35,215 nt of DNA, taken from assembly GCA_034437455.1 (NCBI GenBank), contig DAOTUB010000120.1:1-35215 (forward strand), read 5' to 3'. The notes beneath the pieces were generated by a model. It did not search any database. It saw only the letters and a list, made by a program, of their open reading frames with translations, and had not been told where the DNA came from. A program made the translations under genes and the position numbers. How positions within the stretch are numbered: the stretch's first letter is position 1; each line of letters opens with the position of its first letter. The DNA comes from DAOTUB01 sp034437455. Lineage in GTDB: Bacteria > Chloroflexota > Anaerolineae > B4-G1. This document shows positions 21,315-28,891 of this stretch, piece by piece.

Positions 21315-21740
21315 ATGTTGATGCCAAAACGTTTCAAGTTTCGTAAGCAGATGCGCGGCCGGATGAAGGGCAAGGCCACGCGGGGGGCCACGGTCGCCTT
21401 TGGAGATTATGGATTGCAGGCACTGGAACCGGCGTGGATCACAGCAAGGCAGATCGAGGCATCTCGACAAACGATCGTGCGCCACGTGCGGCGGCGCGGG
21501 AAATATTGGATTCGTATCTTTCCCGACAAGCCGGTCACGGTCAAACCTGCCGAGACGCGCATGGGCAAGGGCAAGGGAGACGTGGATCACTACGTCGCCG
21601 TGATCAAGCCCGGTCGGATCATGTTCGAGTTGAGCGGCGTGTCTGAAGAGCAAGCACGCCGGGCGTTCCGTCTGGCCGCTTACAAACTGCCCATTCGCTG
21701 TCGGTTCGTAAAACGAGAAGAGATGACGGGTGGAGAGTGA
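21315..21740 (+). CDS. rplP: 50S ribosomal protein L16
   Basis: The product is 141 residues. L16 helps place A-site tRNA and joins late in 50S assembly. The ATG at 21315 gives MLMPKRFKFRKQMRGRMKG and follows GAGGAG; a GTG or ATG further upstream is less likely. RGKYWIRIFPDKPVTVKPAETRMGKGKG (in two blocks) is the usual conserved core. It is followed directly by rpmC. Confidence 0.96.
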   Translation: MLMPKRFKFRKQMRGRMKGKATRGATVAFGDYGLQALEPAWITARQIEASRQTIVRHVRRRGKYWIRIFPDKPVTVKPAETRMGKGKGDVDHYVAVIKPGRIMFELSGVSEEQARRAFRLAAYKLPIRCRFVKREEMTGGE

Positions 21741-21743
21741 TTG

Positions 21744-21962
21744 ATGGAAGCGCGAGAGATTCGAACCTGGACTACCGAAGAGATAGAAAACCGGCTGGAG
21801 GATGCCTACCGGGAGCTGTTTGCACTGCGCCGTCAGATGCATCTGGGGCGCCTGGAGGATCATAACCAGAGAAGAAGTGTGAAGCGTGACGTCGCTCGAA
21901 TGAAGACGATCCTGCGCGAGCGTGAATTGATCGCCGAGTTGGTCGGGGAGGAAGTAGAGTGA
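21744..21962 (+). CDS. rpmC: 50S ribosomal protein L29
   Basis: This 72-residue helical-hairpin protein lies near the tunnel exit. It shows EIENRLEDAYRELFALRRQMHLGRLEDHNQRRSVKRDVARM (read in parts), the normal family pattern. The ATG at 21744 follows the rplP stop by 3 bp and GGTGGAGAG acts as its ribosome-binding site; an in-frame TTG at 21741 is the alternative. The stop overlaps rpsQ by GTGA. Confidence 0.94.
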   Translation: MEAREIRTWTTEEIENRLEDAYRELFALRRQMHLGRLEDHNQRRSVKRDVARMKTILRERELIAELVGEEVE

Positions 21963-22261
21963 GAGGACAGCGTAAGAGATTGGTGGGCAGCGTAGTGAGC
22001 GACAAGATGGACAAGACGGTGGTGGTCGAGGTCGAACGGCTGGCGCGCCACCCACTGTACAAAAAAGTATTGCGTTTGAAGAAAAAGCACAAGGCGCACG
22101 ACGAGGAAAACGCCTGCCGGATCGGCGACCTCGTGCGTATTGTAGAATCCCGCCCGTTGAGCCGTGAAAAGCGCTGGCGCGTGGAGGAGATATTGAAGCG
22201 CTCTGCACTGTCGGAGGTGTCGCTGGACGAGTCCCAAGACTACACGGAGGTTGGGCGATGA
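21959..22261 (+). CDS. rpsQ: 30S ribosomal protein S17
   Basis: This 100-residue OB-fold protein is an early 16S rRNA binder. It starts with GTG at 21959 in a 4-bp GTGA overlap with rpmC, behind GGGAGGAA. It shows KRLVGSVVSDKMDKTVVVEVERLARHPLY (in parts), the family signature, and a slightly longer acidic tail, SLDESQDYTEVGR. It overlaps rplN by ATGA. Confidence 0.95.
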   Translation: MRGQRKRLVGSVVSDKMDKTVVVEVERLARHPLYKKVLRLKKKHKAHDEENACRIGDLVRIVESRPLSREKRWRVEEILKRSALSEVSLDESQDYTEVGR

Positions 22262-22629
22262 TTCAACAAGAGAGTTGGGTGCGAGCGGCCGATAACACGG
22301 GCGTGCGTGACCTGATGGTCATTCGTGTGACCGGGGGATCCTCGCGAAGATACGGCAGCGTGGGCGACATCGTCGTGGCGAGCGTAAAACGCATTGCTCC
22401 GAGAGCGCAGGTCGAGAAAGGCGAGATTGTGCGGGCCGTGATCGTGCGCACGGCCAAGGAGTATCGTCGTCCCGATGGTTCGAGCATCCGCTTTGACGAC
22501 AACGCGGCGGTGATCTTGGAAGGGGCGGGGTTCAACCCGATGGGCACACGCATCTTTGGGCCGGTGGCCCGCGAACTGCGAGAAAAAGGGTTTATGAAGA
22601 TCGTCTCGCTGGCCCCAGAGGTACTGTAG
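22258..22629 (+). CDS. rplN: 50S ribosomal protein L14
   Basis: This 123-residue, very conserved 23S rRNA-binding protein forms an intersubunit bridge and is the docking site for the silencing factor RsfS. It shows the start MIQQESWVRAADNTGVRDLM, GDIVVASVKRIAPRAQVEKG, IRFDDNAAVIL and GTRIFGPVARELREKGFMKI. The start overlaps the rpsQ stop (ATGA), so the two are translationally coupled. Confidence 0.97.
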   Translation: MIQQESWVRAADNTGVRDLMVIRVTGGSSRRYGSVGDIVVASVKRIAPRAQVEKGEIVRAVIVRTAKEYRRPDGSSIRFDDNAAVILEGAGFNPMGTRIFGPVARELREKGFMKIVSLAPEVL

Positions 22630-22665
22630 GTGTGGAGAGCCACACCACACGAAGGAGTATGTACG

Positions 22666-22992
22666 GTGACTAGCCGAATCAAGCAAGGTGATACAGTAGA
22701 AGTAATCTCGGGTAACTATCGGGGATATCGGCGCATGGTGCAGCGGGTTTTTCCGAGCGCGGATCGGGTGCTCGTATCTGGCATCAACATTGTTAAGAAG
22801 CACCAGCGCCCCATGCGTGCCGGGCGTCGTGACATTCAGCCGGGCATCATCGAATTCGAGGCCCCGATCCACATCTCCAACGTCATGTTGGTCTGCCCGC
22901 ATTGCAATGAGCGCACCCGCGTTGGGTTCAAGCGGCAGGAGGATGGGCAAAAGGTGCGTGTGTGCAAAGCGTGCGGCGAAGCGATTAGTTAA
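22666..22992 (+). CDS. rplX: 50S ribosomal protein L24, zinc-finger form
   Basis: The product is 108 residues, an assembly initiator of the 50S subunit. Its KOW motif lies in KQGDTVEVISGNYRG. The C-terminal part holds two CxxC pairs (C77/C80 and C100/C103), a zinc-ribbon form of L24 seen in several phyla. The start is GTG at 22666, with GAAGGAG (22651-22657) about 8 bp upstream; extension to 22630 would add residues unlike the family. The gap after rplN is 36 bp. Confidence 0.94.
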   Translation: MTSRIKQGDTVEVISGNYRGYRRMVQRVFPSADRVLVSGINIVKKHQRPMRAGRRDIQPGIIEFEAPIHISNVMLVCPHCNERTRVGFKRQEDGQKVRVCKACGEAIS

Positions 22993-23008
22993 GTAGGAAG
23001 GTAGATTG

Positions 23009-23551
23009 ATGCAACGTTTGCAAGAGCGTTATACAGAACAAGTTCGGCCCGCGTTGATGGAAAAGTTTGGCTACCGTAACGTTATGGAGGCGCCGCGCCT
23101 GCAAAAGATCGTGGTCAACGTCGGCGTAGGCGAGGCGCTGGAAAATGCCAAGGCTCTCGATCACACGGTGCGGGATATCGCGACGATCACCGGGCAACAG
23201 CCTGTGATCACTCGCGCTCGTCGCTCCATATCGGTTTTCAAGGTCCGGGAGGGCGATCCCATCGGCGTCAAGGTGACGCTGCGGGGAGAGCGGATGTGGG
23301 CGTTTCTCGATCGGTTGTGCAACGTGGCGCTGCCGCGTCGGCGTGACTTTCGCGGTGTCAACGACACTCTCGATGGACGCGGAAATTTCACGTTGGGGTT
23401 GAACGAGCAACTCGTGTTCCCAGAGATTGTGTACGACTCGATCGACAAGATCCGTGGTATGGAGATCAGTATCGTCACTACGGCTCGTACAGACGATGAG
23501 GGACGGGAGTTGCTGGCGTTACTAGGCATGCCGTTCCGCCGTCGGCAGTAG
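23009..23551 (+). CDS. rplE: 50S ribosomal protein L5
   Basis: This 180-residue protein binds 5S rRNA and touches P-site tRNA and S13. It has the start RLQERYTEQVRPALMEKFGY, QKIVVNVGVGEALENAK, the variable TGQQPVITRARRSISVFKVREG block and GLNEQLVFPEIVYD. The ATG at 23009 has AGGAAGG 7 bp before it; the adjacent TTG at 23006 is a weaker option. Confidence 0.96.
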   Translation: MQRLQERYTEQVRPALMEKFGYRNVMEAPRLQKIVVNVGVGEALENAKALDHTVRDIATITGQQPVITRARRSISVFKVREGDPIGVKVTLRGERMWAFLDRLCNVALPRRRDFRGVNDTLDGRGNFTLGLNEQLVFPEIVYDSIDKIRGMEISIVTTARTDDEGRELLALLGMPFRRRQ

Positions 23552-23570
23552 CCTGGATAAAGGAGTCGGT

Positions 23571-23753
23571 ATGGCGAAAGAGTGTATGATTGTACGAGAA
23601 CAAAAGCGCAAGTACGAGGTGCAAGTGCGAAATCGCTGTCAGCGGTGCGGTCGTCCGCGAGGGTATATGCGGCGCTTTCAACTGTGTCGTATCTGTTTTC
23701 GGGAACTGGCCTTGAGAGGCGAGCTTCCTGGTGTGAGAAAGTCGAGCTGGTAA
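23571..23753 (+). CDS. rpsN: 30S ribosomal protein S14, zinc-binding type Z
   Basis: The product is 60 residues, the short zinc form of S14 (rpsZ type). C23, C26, C39 and C42 form a CxxC-x12-CxxC finger in RCQRCGRPRGYMRRFQLCRIC. The ending LRGELPGVRKSSW is the family standard. AAAGGAG precedes the ATG. The stop codon TAA is the first three bases of a 15-bp tandem repeat that fills the gap to rpsH. Confidence 0.95.
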   Translation: MAKECMIVREQKRKYEVQVRNRCQRCGRPRGYMRRFQLCRICFRELALRGELPGVRKSSW

Positions 23754-23830
23754 GCTTAGGCGGCGTAAGCATAAGCGGCGTAAGCATAAGCGGCGTAAGC
23801 TTAGGCGGCGTAAGCTTAGGCGGCGTAAGC
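23751..23830 (+). repeat. 15-bp tandem repeat between rpsN and rpsH
   Basis: Five complete units and a partial sixth lie head to tail. Units 1, 4 and 5 are TAAGCTTAGGCGGCG, units 2 and 3 are TAAGCATAAGCGGCG, and the remnant is TAAGC. The first TAA is the rpsN stop. GCTTA and the following TAAGC can pair around GGCGGCG, so the RNA could form a row of small hairpins. The array ends 23 bp before the rpsH start, ahead of a GAGG ribosome-binding site. Being a multiple of three, the repeat places stops in the rpsN frame in every unit. Confidence 0.92.
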
Positions 23831-23853
23831 CAAAGAAAACGAGGTTTTGACCG

Positions 23854-24261
23854 ATGACGGTATCTGATCCAATAGCTGATATGTTGACGCGCATCCGCAA
23901 CGGGTTGATGGTAGGGCACGCGCGTGTGAGCATGCCTTCGTCCAAGATGAAGGTAGCCATCGCCAAAATTTTAAAGGACGAGGGATTCATCGCGGACTAT
24001 CGCGTGACGGATGAGCGCCCACAACCGCAACTGATCCTCAAACTCAAGTATGCAGGTAAGAGAAAAGAGCGCAAACCGGTGATTACGGAACTGGAGCGCA
24101 TTAGCAAGCCGGGATGTCGCGTCTATACGCCCGTTTCGGAGGTACCGTGGGTGCGGAGCGGCATGGGTATCGCTATCCTGTCTACGTCCAAGGGGGTTGT
24201 GACGGGCCAACAGGCTCGCCGCCTGGGCGTGGGCGGCGAGATGTTGTGTCACGTTTGGTAG
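23854..24261 (+). CDS. rpsH: 30S ribosomal protein S8
   Basis: This 135-residue protein is a central-domain 16S rRNA binder and, in E. coli, the translational repressor of the spc operon. It has the start SDPIADMLTRIRNGL, the MPSSKMKVAIAKILKDEGFI core and the C-terminal STSKGVVTGQQARRLGVGGEMLCHVW (in parts). The distance from rpsN (100 bp) is unusually long for this cluster because of the tandem repeat. Confidence 0.96.
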   Translation: MTVSDPIADMLTRIRNGLMVGHARVSMPSSKMKVAIAKILKDEGFIADYRVTDERPQPQLILKLKYAGKRKERKPVITELERISKPGCRVYTPVSEVPWVRSGMGIAILSTSKGVVTGQQARRLGVGGEMLCHVW

Positions 24262-24303
24262 GCCCGGCGTAGCCCAGCCGAGAATTTTCGAGGGAGGCTA
24301 GTA

Positions 24304-24867
24304 GTGTCACGAATTGGCAAGATGCCCATCTCTCTGCCTGAGGGAGTACGGGTGGATATTCAAGGTAGTAATCAGGTGACGGTGACGGGACGCAAGGGCA
24401 GTCTTTCCCGTCAGTTTCACCACGATATGAAGATCGCGCTCGACAAAGAGCAGGATCAGTTGAGCGTGCACCGTCCAACCGATCAGCGACGCCATCGGGA
24501 ATTGCACGGTCTGACCCGGACGCTGTTGAATAACATGGTCGTCGGTGTAGTGGAGGGATTTCAGAAGCAGTTAGAGATCCAGGGCGTGGGATATCGGGTG
24601 GAGTTGCAGGGAGACGGCAGCCTGGATTTGCAGCTGGGATTCTCGCACCCGGTGCGCATCAGCCCGCCGGAGGGAATCCAGTTTGAGGTTGAGGCTCGTA
24701 CAAAAGTCATCACGATAAGCGGGATGGACAAAGATCTGGTCGGACGCACAGCGGCAGAGATCCGTGCTTGGCGACCGCCGGAGCCTTACAAGGGCAAGGG
24801 CATTCGCTACGTCGGCGAGCACGTGCCTCAGAAAGCGGGCAAGGCCGGCAAGATCGGCGCTTATTGA
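24304..24867 (+). CDS. rplF: 50S ribosomal protein L6
   Basis: This 187-residue protein of two repeated domains lies near the sarcin-ricin loop and factor-binding site. It starts with GTG at 24304 behind GAGGGAGG and shows SRIGKMPISLPEGV, NNMVVGVVEGFQKQLEIQGVGYR and the ending YKGKGIRYVGEHVPQKAGKAGK (in parts), all family features. Confidence 0.96.
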   Translation: MSRIGKMPISLPEGVRVDIQGSNQVTVTGRKGSLSRQFHHDMKIALDKEQDQLSVHRPTDQRRHRELHGLTRTLLNNMVVGVVEGFQKQLEIQGVGYRVELQGDGSLDLQLGFSHPVRISPPEGIQFEVEARTKVITISGMDKDLVGRTAAEIRAWRPPEPYKGKGIRYVGEHVPQKAGKAGKIGAY

Positions 24868-24896
24868 TAGTCTAGTTGGTGAATTGAGGATAGGAT

Positions 24897-25262
24897 ATGC
24901 CAGAAATTAACCGTCGGGCGGCTCGTTTGAAGCGACATCGGCGCGTGCGGAAGCACGTGGTTGGCGTGTCGGAACGGCCGCGCCTGAATATTTTTCGCAG
25001 CCTGCGTCACATCTATGCTCAGGTGATCGACGATGGGAAGGGACACACGTTGCTTTCCGCTTCGACCATCGACCCAGAGGTCCGGCCGCAACTGGAAGGG
25101 CTGTCCAAGAGCGAACAGGCGCGGGTGGTGGGTCGGGTTTTGGCGGAGCGCGCGTTGAGCCAGGGCGTCAAGCAGGTAGTCTTTGATCGCGGTGGATACA
25201 AGTACCACGGTCGCGTGAAGGCTTTGGCGGATGCTGCTCGTGAAGGTGGACTTGATTTCTAA
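24897..25262 (+). CDS. rplR: 50S ribosomal protein L18
   Basis: This 121-residue 5S rRNA-binding protein has the basic N-terminus RRAARLKRHRRVRKHVVG, RPRLNIFRSLRHIYAQVIDD, and the ending VFDRGGYKYHGRVKALADAAREGGLDF (in parts), the usual signature. The ATG at 24897 follows GAGGATAGG. It precedes rpsE by 17 bp. Confidence 0.96.
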   Translation: MPEINRRAARLKRHRRVRKHVVGVSERPRLNIFRSLRHIYAQVIDDGKGHTLLSASTIDPEVRPQLEGLSKSEQARVVGRVLAERALSQGVKQVVFDRGGYKYHGRVKALADAAREGGLDF

Positions 25263-25279
25263 GTGAGGATGGAGGCAGA

Positions 25280-25795
25280 ATGGCGCAATTCGAAGAACGA
25301 GACGAGCTTGATGAGCACGTAGTGGATATCACGCGAGTCGCCAAGGTCGTCAAGGGTGGCCGGCGTTTTGGCTTCCGCGTCGTGGCCGTGGTAGGCGATA
25401 ATCGCGGGCGAGTGGGTATGGGGATCGGCAAGGCGCGCGGTGTGCCCGATGCGATCCACAAGGGAATGGATCGAGCGCGAAACAACATGAAGCCGGTGGT
25501 GCTGATGGATTCCACGATCCCCCACGAGGTGATCGGAGAGTGCGGGGGGGCCAAGATGCTCCTCAAGCCAGCCGCGCCCGGTACGGGCGTGATCGCCGCC
25601 GGTAACGTGCGTGCGGTGCTAAAGGCCGTCGGCATACAGGACGTGCTGACCAAGTCGCTGGGCAGCGCCAATGCGCTCAACATGGTGCGGGCGACGTTGG
25701 ATGGACTGTACAGGCTGCGCACCGCGGAGGACGTGGCCCGCGCGCGGGGCGTGCCCAAAGAAAAGGTCATGCCATTTTGGAGTCGAGGACGATGA
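25280..25795 (+). CDS. rpsE: 30S ribosomal protein S5
   Basis: This 171-residue protein lies at the mRNA entry and the accuracy centre. It shows VVKGGRRFGFRVVAVVGD, GRVGMGIGKARGVPDAI, and GTGVIAAGNVRAVLKAVGIQDVLTKSLGSANALN (in parts). The stop overlaps the rpmD start in an ATGA. Confidence 0.97.
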   Translation: MAQFEERDELDEHVVDITRVAKVVKGGRRFGFRVVAVVGDNRGRVGMGIGKARGVPDAIHKGMDRARNNMKPVVLMDSTIPHEVIGECGGAKMLLKPAAPGTGVIAAGNVRAVLKAVGIQDVLTKSLGSANALNMVRATLDGLYRLRTAEDVARARGVPKEKVMPFWSRGR

Positions 25796-26004
25796 GCAAC
25801 AAGTTGCGTATTACACTGGCCAAAAGCCCGATTGGGTATTCGTACCGTCAGAAACGCACCGTGCAGGCGTTGGGTTTGCGCCGGATGCATCAGACGGTGG
25901 AACGGAAGGATACGCCGATCGTCCGTGGAATGGTCGACCGGGTGAAACACCTGGTGACCGTAGAGGAAATTACCAACAACGGGACGATGGAGGCAAGGGA
26001 ATGA
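25792..26004 (+). CDS. rpmD: 50S ribosomal protein L30
   Basis: This 70-residue protein has the core KLRITLAKSPIGYSYRQKRTV then LGLRRMHQTVERKDTPIVRGMVDRVKHLVTVEE (in parts). The ATG at 25792 overlaps the rpsE stop by 4 bp, and its own stop overlaps rplO by 4 bp, so rpsE-rpmD-rplO form a translationally coupled set. Confidence 0.95.
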   Translation: MSNKLRITLAKSPIGYSYRQKRTVQALGLRRMHQTVERKDTPIVRGMVDRVKHLVTVEEITNNGTMEARE

Positions 26005-26480
26005 AGTTGCATGAATTGAAACCCGCTGCGGGAGCGAAGAAAAAACGGAGACGAGTGGGACGGGGTCGCGCTGCGGGACAGGGCAAGACAGCCGGACGAG
26101 GCACCAAAGGGCAAAACGCCCGTAGCGGCGGCGGCGTGCGACCGGGATTTGAGGGTGGGCAGACGCCGTTGTGGCAGAGGACGCCCCAACCGCGCGGTAC
26201 AGATTTCCAGGATCCCTGGCGTGTCCACTTCACACCGGTCAACCTGGAGCGATTGGCGAGTTTCCAGGAGGGGGCGGAAGTTACCCCAGAGACGCTGGTT
26301 GAAGCTGGCGTCATCAAGCGGGCGGACGAGTTGGTGGCTATCCTGGGGCGCGGAGAGCTACAGCGCCCGCTCGTGGTGAAAGCGCACCGATTTTCGAGCA
26401 GCGCCAGGGCCAAGATCGAAGCGGTTGGCGGAGAGATCGAAGAGCTGCCCTGGCAGCGCGGCGGCTATCGAACCCGCTAG
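26001..26480 (+). CDS. rplO: 50S ribosomal protein L15
   Basis: This 159-residue protein has the long Gly/Arg-rich N-terminal extension (KKKRRRVGRGRAAGQGKTAGRG, in parts) that enters the 50S core, and the family phrase GVRPGFEGGQTPLWQR. The frame is open far upstream through rpsE/rpmD, but the ATG at 26001 in the ATGA overlap gives the standard start MKLHELKPAAGAKK. It is followed by secY after 42 bp. Confidence 0.95.
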   Translation: MKLHELKPAAGAKKKRRRVGRGRAAGQGKTAGRGTKGQNARSGGGVRPGFEGGQTPLWQRTPQPRGTDFQDPWRVHFTPVNLERLASFQEGAEVTPETLVEAGVIKRADELVAILGRGELQRPLVVKAHRFSSSARAKIEAVGGEIEELPWQRGGYRTR

Positions 26481-26522
26481 CTCCGCCTGCTGATTACTGA
26501 CTATGAACAGGGGAATGAAACT

Positions 26523-27845
26523 ATGATTCAGGCCGTACGAAACGCGATGAACTTGCCGGATCTGAGGCGCAAGTTATTCTATACATTACTGATCCTGGTC
26601 ATTTACCGGCTGGTAGCGCACGTGCCGGTGCCGGGAGTCAACCCAGAGGCGCTTCAACAACTGACTGGCGGGGCCAGGCAGATTTTCGATCTGTTGGACA
26701 TGCTTTCTGGTGGGGCTATGGCGCGTTTCTCGGTCATGGCGAACGGCGTGTATCCTTACGTCACCGCTTCCATTATCATGCAGTTGTTGCAACCCATCAT
26801 CCCGGCCCTGGAACGGCTGGCCATGGAAGGGGACGCGGGGCGGCAAAAGCTCAATCAGTGGACGTACTACCTGACCATTCCCCTGGGATTGTTGCAGGCG
26901 ATTGGGCAGATCCGCATCATCAATGCCAGCGCCACGACGCCTGTTTTGCCCAACTTTGGTTTTAGCGCAGAGACTATTTTGCCTACCATCTCGGTGTTGA
27001 TAGCGATGACGGCCGGAACGATGTTCGCCATCTGGCTAGGCGAGTTGATCACCGAGCAGGGCATTGGCAACGGGCTGTCTATGATTATCTTTAGCGGCAT
27101 TGTGGCCGGCATGCCCCAGAACATTCTGCGCACCTGGACCCAGGCCCAGGGAATGGAGGGCGGCGGCGTGGGGATGGGCGTGCTGATGGTCGGCATCTTT
27201 CTGGCTATCATGGCCATCACCATGTTCGTCATTGTCGTCGTGCAAGAGGGGGAGCGACGGATTCCGGTGCAATATGGCAAGCGAGTGCGGGGCATCAAGA
27301 TGTACGGTGGTCAGAGCACCCACATCCCCCTGCGGATCAATACCGCCGGGATGATCCCGTTGATCTTTGCCCAATCCTTCCTCGCCTTTCCCGGCATGAT
27401 CGCGCAATTTTTCGTCGGCGGCGAGGGGCTGGCGGCCCGGATAGCGAATGGCGTCGTGAGTTTCTTTGATACCCGGGCTCCCTGGTACAGCGTGATATAT
27501 TTCCTGTTTGTGGTGGGATTTACTTACTTTTATACGGATGTGATGATTCAACAGCAAGATCTGCCGGGTGCCTTAAAGCGCCAGGGGGGCTTTATTCCCG
27601 GAGTCCGGCCAGGTAAGAGAACGGCCGATTATATCAACGCCATTTATCGGCGTATCACGCTGGTGGGGGCGCTCTTCCTGGGTGGCGTGGCGGTTTTGCC
27701 CTTTATCGTGGGCCTGTTTATGCCGACCAGCAGTTTGCTCATCAGCTCTTCGGGTCTGTTGATTGCGGTGGGCGTGGTGCTGGATACGATGCGTCAGTTG
27801 GAAGCCCAACTCTTGATGCGTCACTATGAGGGGTTTATCAAGTAG
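26523..27845 (+). CDS. secY: Preprotein translocase subunit SecY
   Basis: This 440-residue protein of ten membrane helices forms the protein-conducting channel with SecE and SecG. It has the start IQAVRNAMNLPDLRRKLFYTLLILVIYR (in parts), the second-helix/plug region PYVTASIIMQLL, EQGIGNGLSMIIF, and cytoplasmic loops with RRIPVQYGKRVRG and LKRQGGFIPGVRPGKRTADYI (in parts). Typical spc-cluster position after rplO. No adk follows; map begins 52 bp later. Confidence 0.97.
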   Translation: MIQAVRNAMNLPDLRRKLFYTLLILVIYRLVAHVPVPGVNPEALQQLTGGARQIFDLLDMLSGGAMARFSVMANGVYPYVTASIIMQLLQPIIPALERLAMEGDAGRQKLNQWTYYLTIPLGLLQAIGQIRIINASATTPVLPNFGFSAETILPTISVLIAMTAGTMFAIWLGELITEQGIGNGLSMIIFSGIVAGMPQNILRTWTQAQGMEGGGVGMGVLMVGIFLAIMAITMFVIVVVQEGERRIPVQYGKRVRGIKMYGGQSTHIPLRINTAGMIPLIFAQSFLAFPGMIAQFFVGGEGLAARIANGVVSFFDTRAPWYSVIYFLFVVGFTYFYTDVMIQQQDLPGALKRQGGFIPGVRPGKRTADYINAIYRRITLVGALFLGGVAVLPFIVGLFMPTSSLLISSSGLLIAVGVVLDTMRQLEAQLLMRHYEGFIK

Positions 27846-27897
27846 GTTGGTGGAAGGCACACTATCCGACCTTAAAACTGCTCTGGGGGGGCGGACG

Positions 27898-28671
27898 TTG
27901 ATCACGCTGAAATCGAATACCGAGATTGAAAAAATGCGCCGGGCCAGCCAGGTCGTGGCCGAGGTGCTGAATACGATGCGCGAGCGGGTTGCGCCAGGCG
28001 TTACGACGGCGGAGCTGAACGAGTGGGCGGACGAGATCATTGTGCGCAAGCACCATTCGATCCCCTCCTTCAAAGGATACCCGCCTGGCAGTAAAAATCC
28101 TTTTCCAGCCAGCATCTGCGCTTCGGTGAATGAAGAATTGGTGCATGGCATCCCGGGTCCGCGCATCTTGCAGGAAGGGGACATTATCACTGTAGATGTG
28201 GGCACCATCTTGGATGGCTATCACGGCGATGCGGCGATCACGATCCCGGTGGGGCGGATCAGCCCGGCTGCGCAAAAGCTGCTTGAGGTGACGCGAGGCG
28301 CGCTCGACGCCGGGATCGCTGCGGCCAGAGCAGGCAACCGTTTGGGCGACATCTCTGCGGCCATCCAGTCTCACATTGAGAGCCGCAAGTACAGCGTTGT
28401 GCGCGAATACACCGGACACGGCATTGGGCGCGAGATGCACGAAGACCCCCAGGTGCCAAACTTTGGTCAGCCGGGGCAGGGAGTACGTTTGCGCAAGGGG
28501 ATGACTGTGGCGCTGGAACCGATGGTGTTGATCGAGGATCCTCGGGTGCGGGTTCTGGACGATCATTGGACGGTAGTTTCGTGCAATGAAAAATTGACCG
28601 CCCATTTTGAGCATACGATCGCCATCACCAACGGTGAGGCGGATATTTTGACACGCTTAGACGGTGAGTAG
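27898..28671 (+). CDS. map: Type I methionine aminopeptidase
   Basis: This 257-residue dinuclear-metal enzyme removes N-terminal Met from new proteins. Visible elements are the substrate-side His (H83 in LVHGIPGPR), metal ligands D100 and D111 in ITVDVGTILDGYHGDA, TGHGIGREMHEDP, the ALEPM glutamate and FEHTIAI. The TTG at 27898 gives the family start ITLKSNTEIEKMRRA after fMet, with a G-run (GGGGGGG) in place of a classic ribosome-binding site. Longer in-frame starts inside secY are unlikely. infA, usual just after map, is absent; rpmJ follows. Confidence 0.94.
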   Translation: MITLKSNTEIEKMRRASQVVAEVLNTMRERVAPGVTTAELNEWADEIIVRKHHSIPSFKGYPPGSKNPFPASICASVNEELVHGIPGPRILQEGDIITVDVGTILDGYHGDAAITIPVGRISPAAQKLLEVTRGALDAGIAAARAGNRLGDISAAIQSHIESRKYSVVREYTGHGIGREMHEDPQVPNFGQPGQGVRLRKGMTVALEPMVLIEDPRVRVLDDHWTVVSCNEKLTAHFEHTIAITNGEADILTRLDGE

Positions 28672-28689
28672 CTTGATAGGGGGAGAGAG

Positions 28690-28803
28690 ATGAAGGTATC
28701 AGCTTCGGTAAAGCGACGTTGTCCAAAGTGCAAGATTATTCGAAGGCGTGGCGTGGTGCGCGTCATTTGCAGTAATCCCAAGCACAAACAGCGACAAGGA
28801 TAG
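28690..28803 (+). CDS. rpmJ: 50S ribosomal protein L36, zinc form
   Basis: This short gene of 37 codons reads MKVSASVKRRCPKCKIIRRR and ends HKQRQG. C11, C14, C27 and H32 are the zinc ligands of the C+ form of L36. GGGGAGAGAG stands directly before the ATG. It lies between map and rpsM as in most spc clusters, but without infA in front of it. Confidence 0.95.
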   Translation: MKVSASVKRRCPKCKIIRRRGVVRVICSNPKHKQRQG

Positions 28804-28813
28804 TGGATCTTGG

Positions 28814-28873
28814 ATTTGTTGATTTAAGATTTGTTGATGCTTAATCTCCAGATCTCGAATCTCCAAATCTCGA
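28814..28873 (+). repeat. Two 15-bp direct repeats between rpmJ and rpsM
   Basis: ATTTGTTGAT occurs at 28814-28823 and again exactly 15 bp later (28829-28838). ATCTCCAGATCTCGA (28844-28858) is followed at once by ATCTCCAAATCTCGA (28859-28873). The gap of 88 bp between rpmJ and rpsM holds nothing else recognisable except the rpsM ribosome-binding site (GGGGGAA). Related words occur, inverted, in the rpsG-fusA gap. Confidence 0.7.
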
Positions 28874-28891
28874 AATCTTTTTGGGGGAAAC

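Noticed and set aside
23751..23830. CRISPR-like array
   Set aside because: The repeats are directly tandem with no spacers and there are no cas genes.
23582..23857. Frame through the 15-bp repeat giving VSLGG/VSISG pentapeptide repeats
   Set aside because: It overlaps rpsN in another frame and has no ribosome-binding site. The pentapeptides are a by-product of a repeat unit divisible by three.
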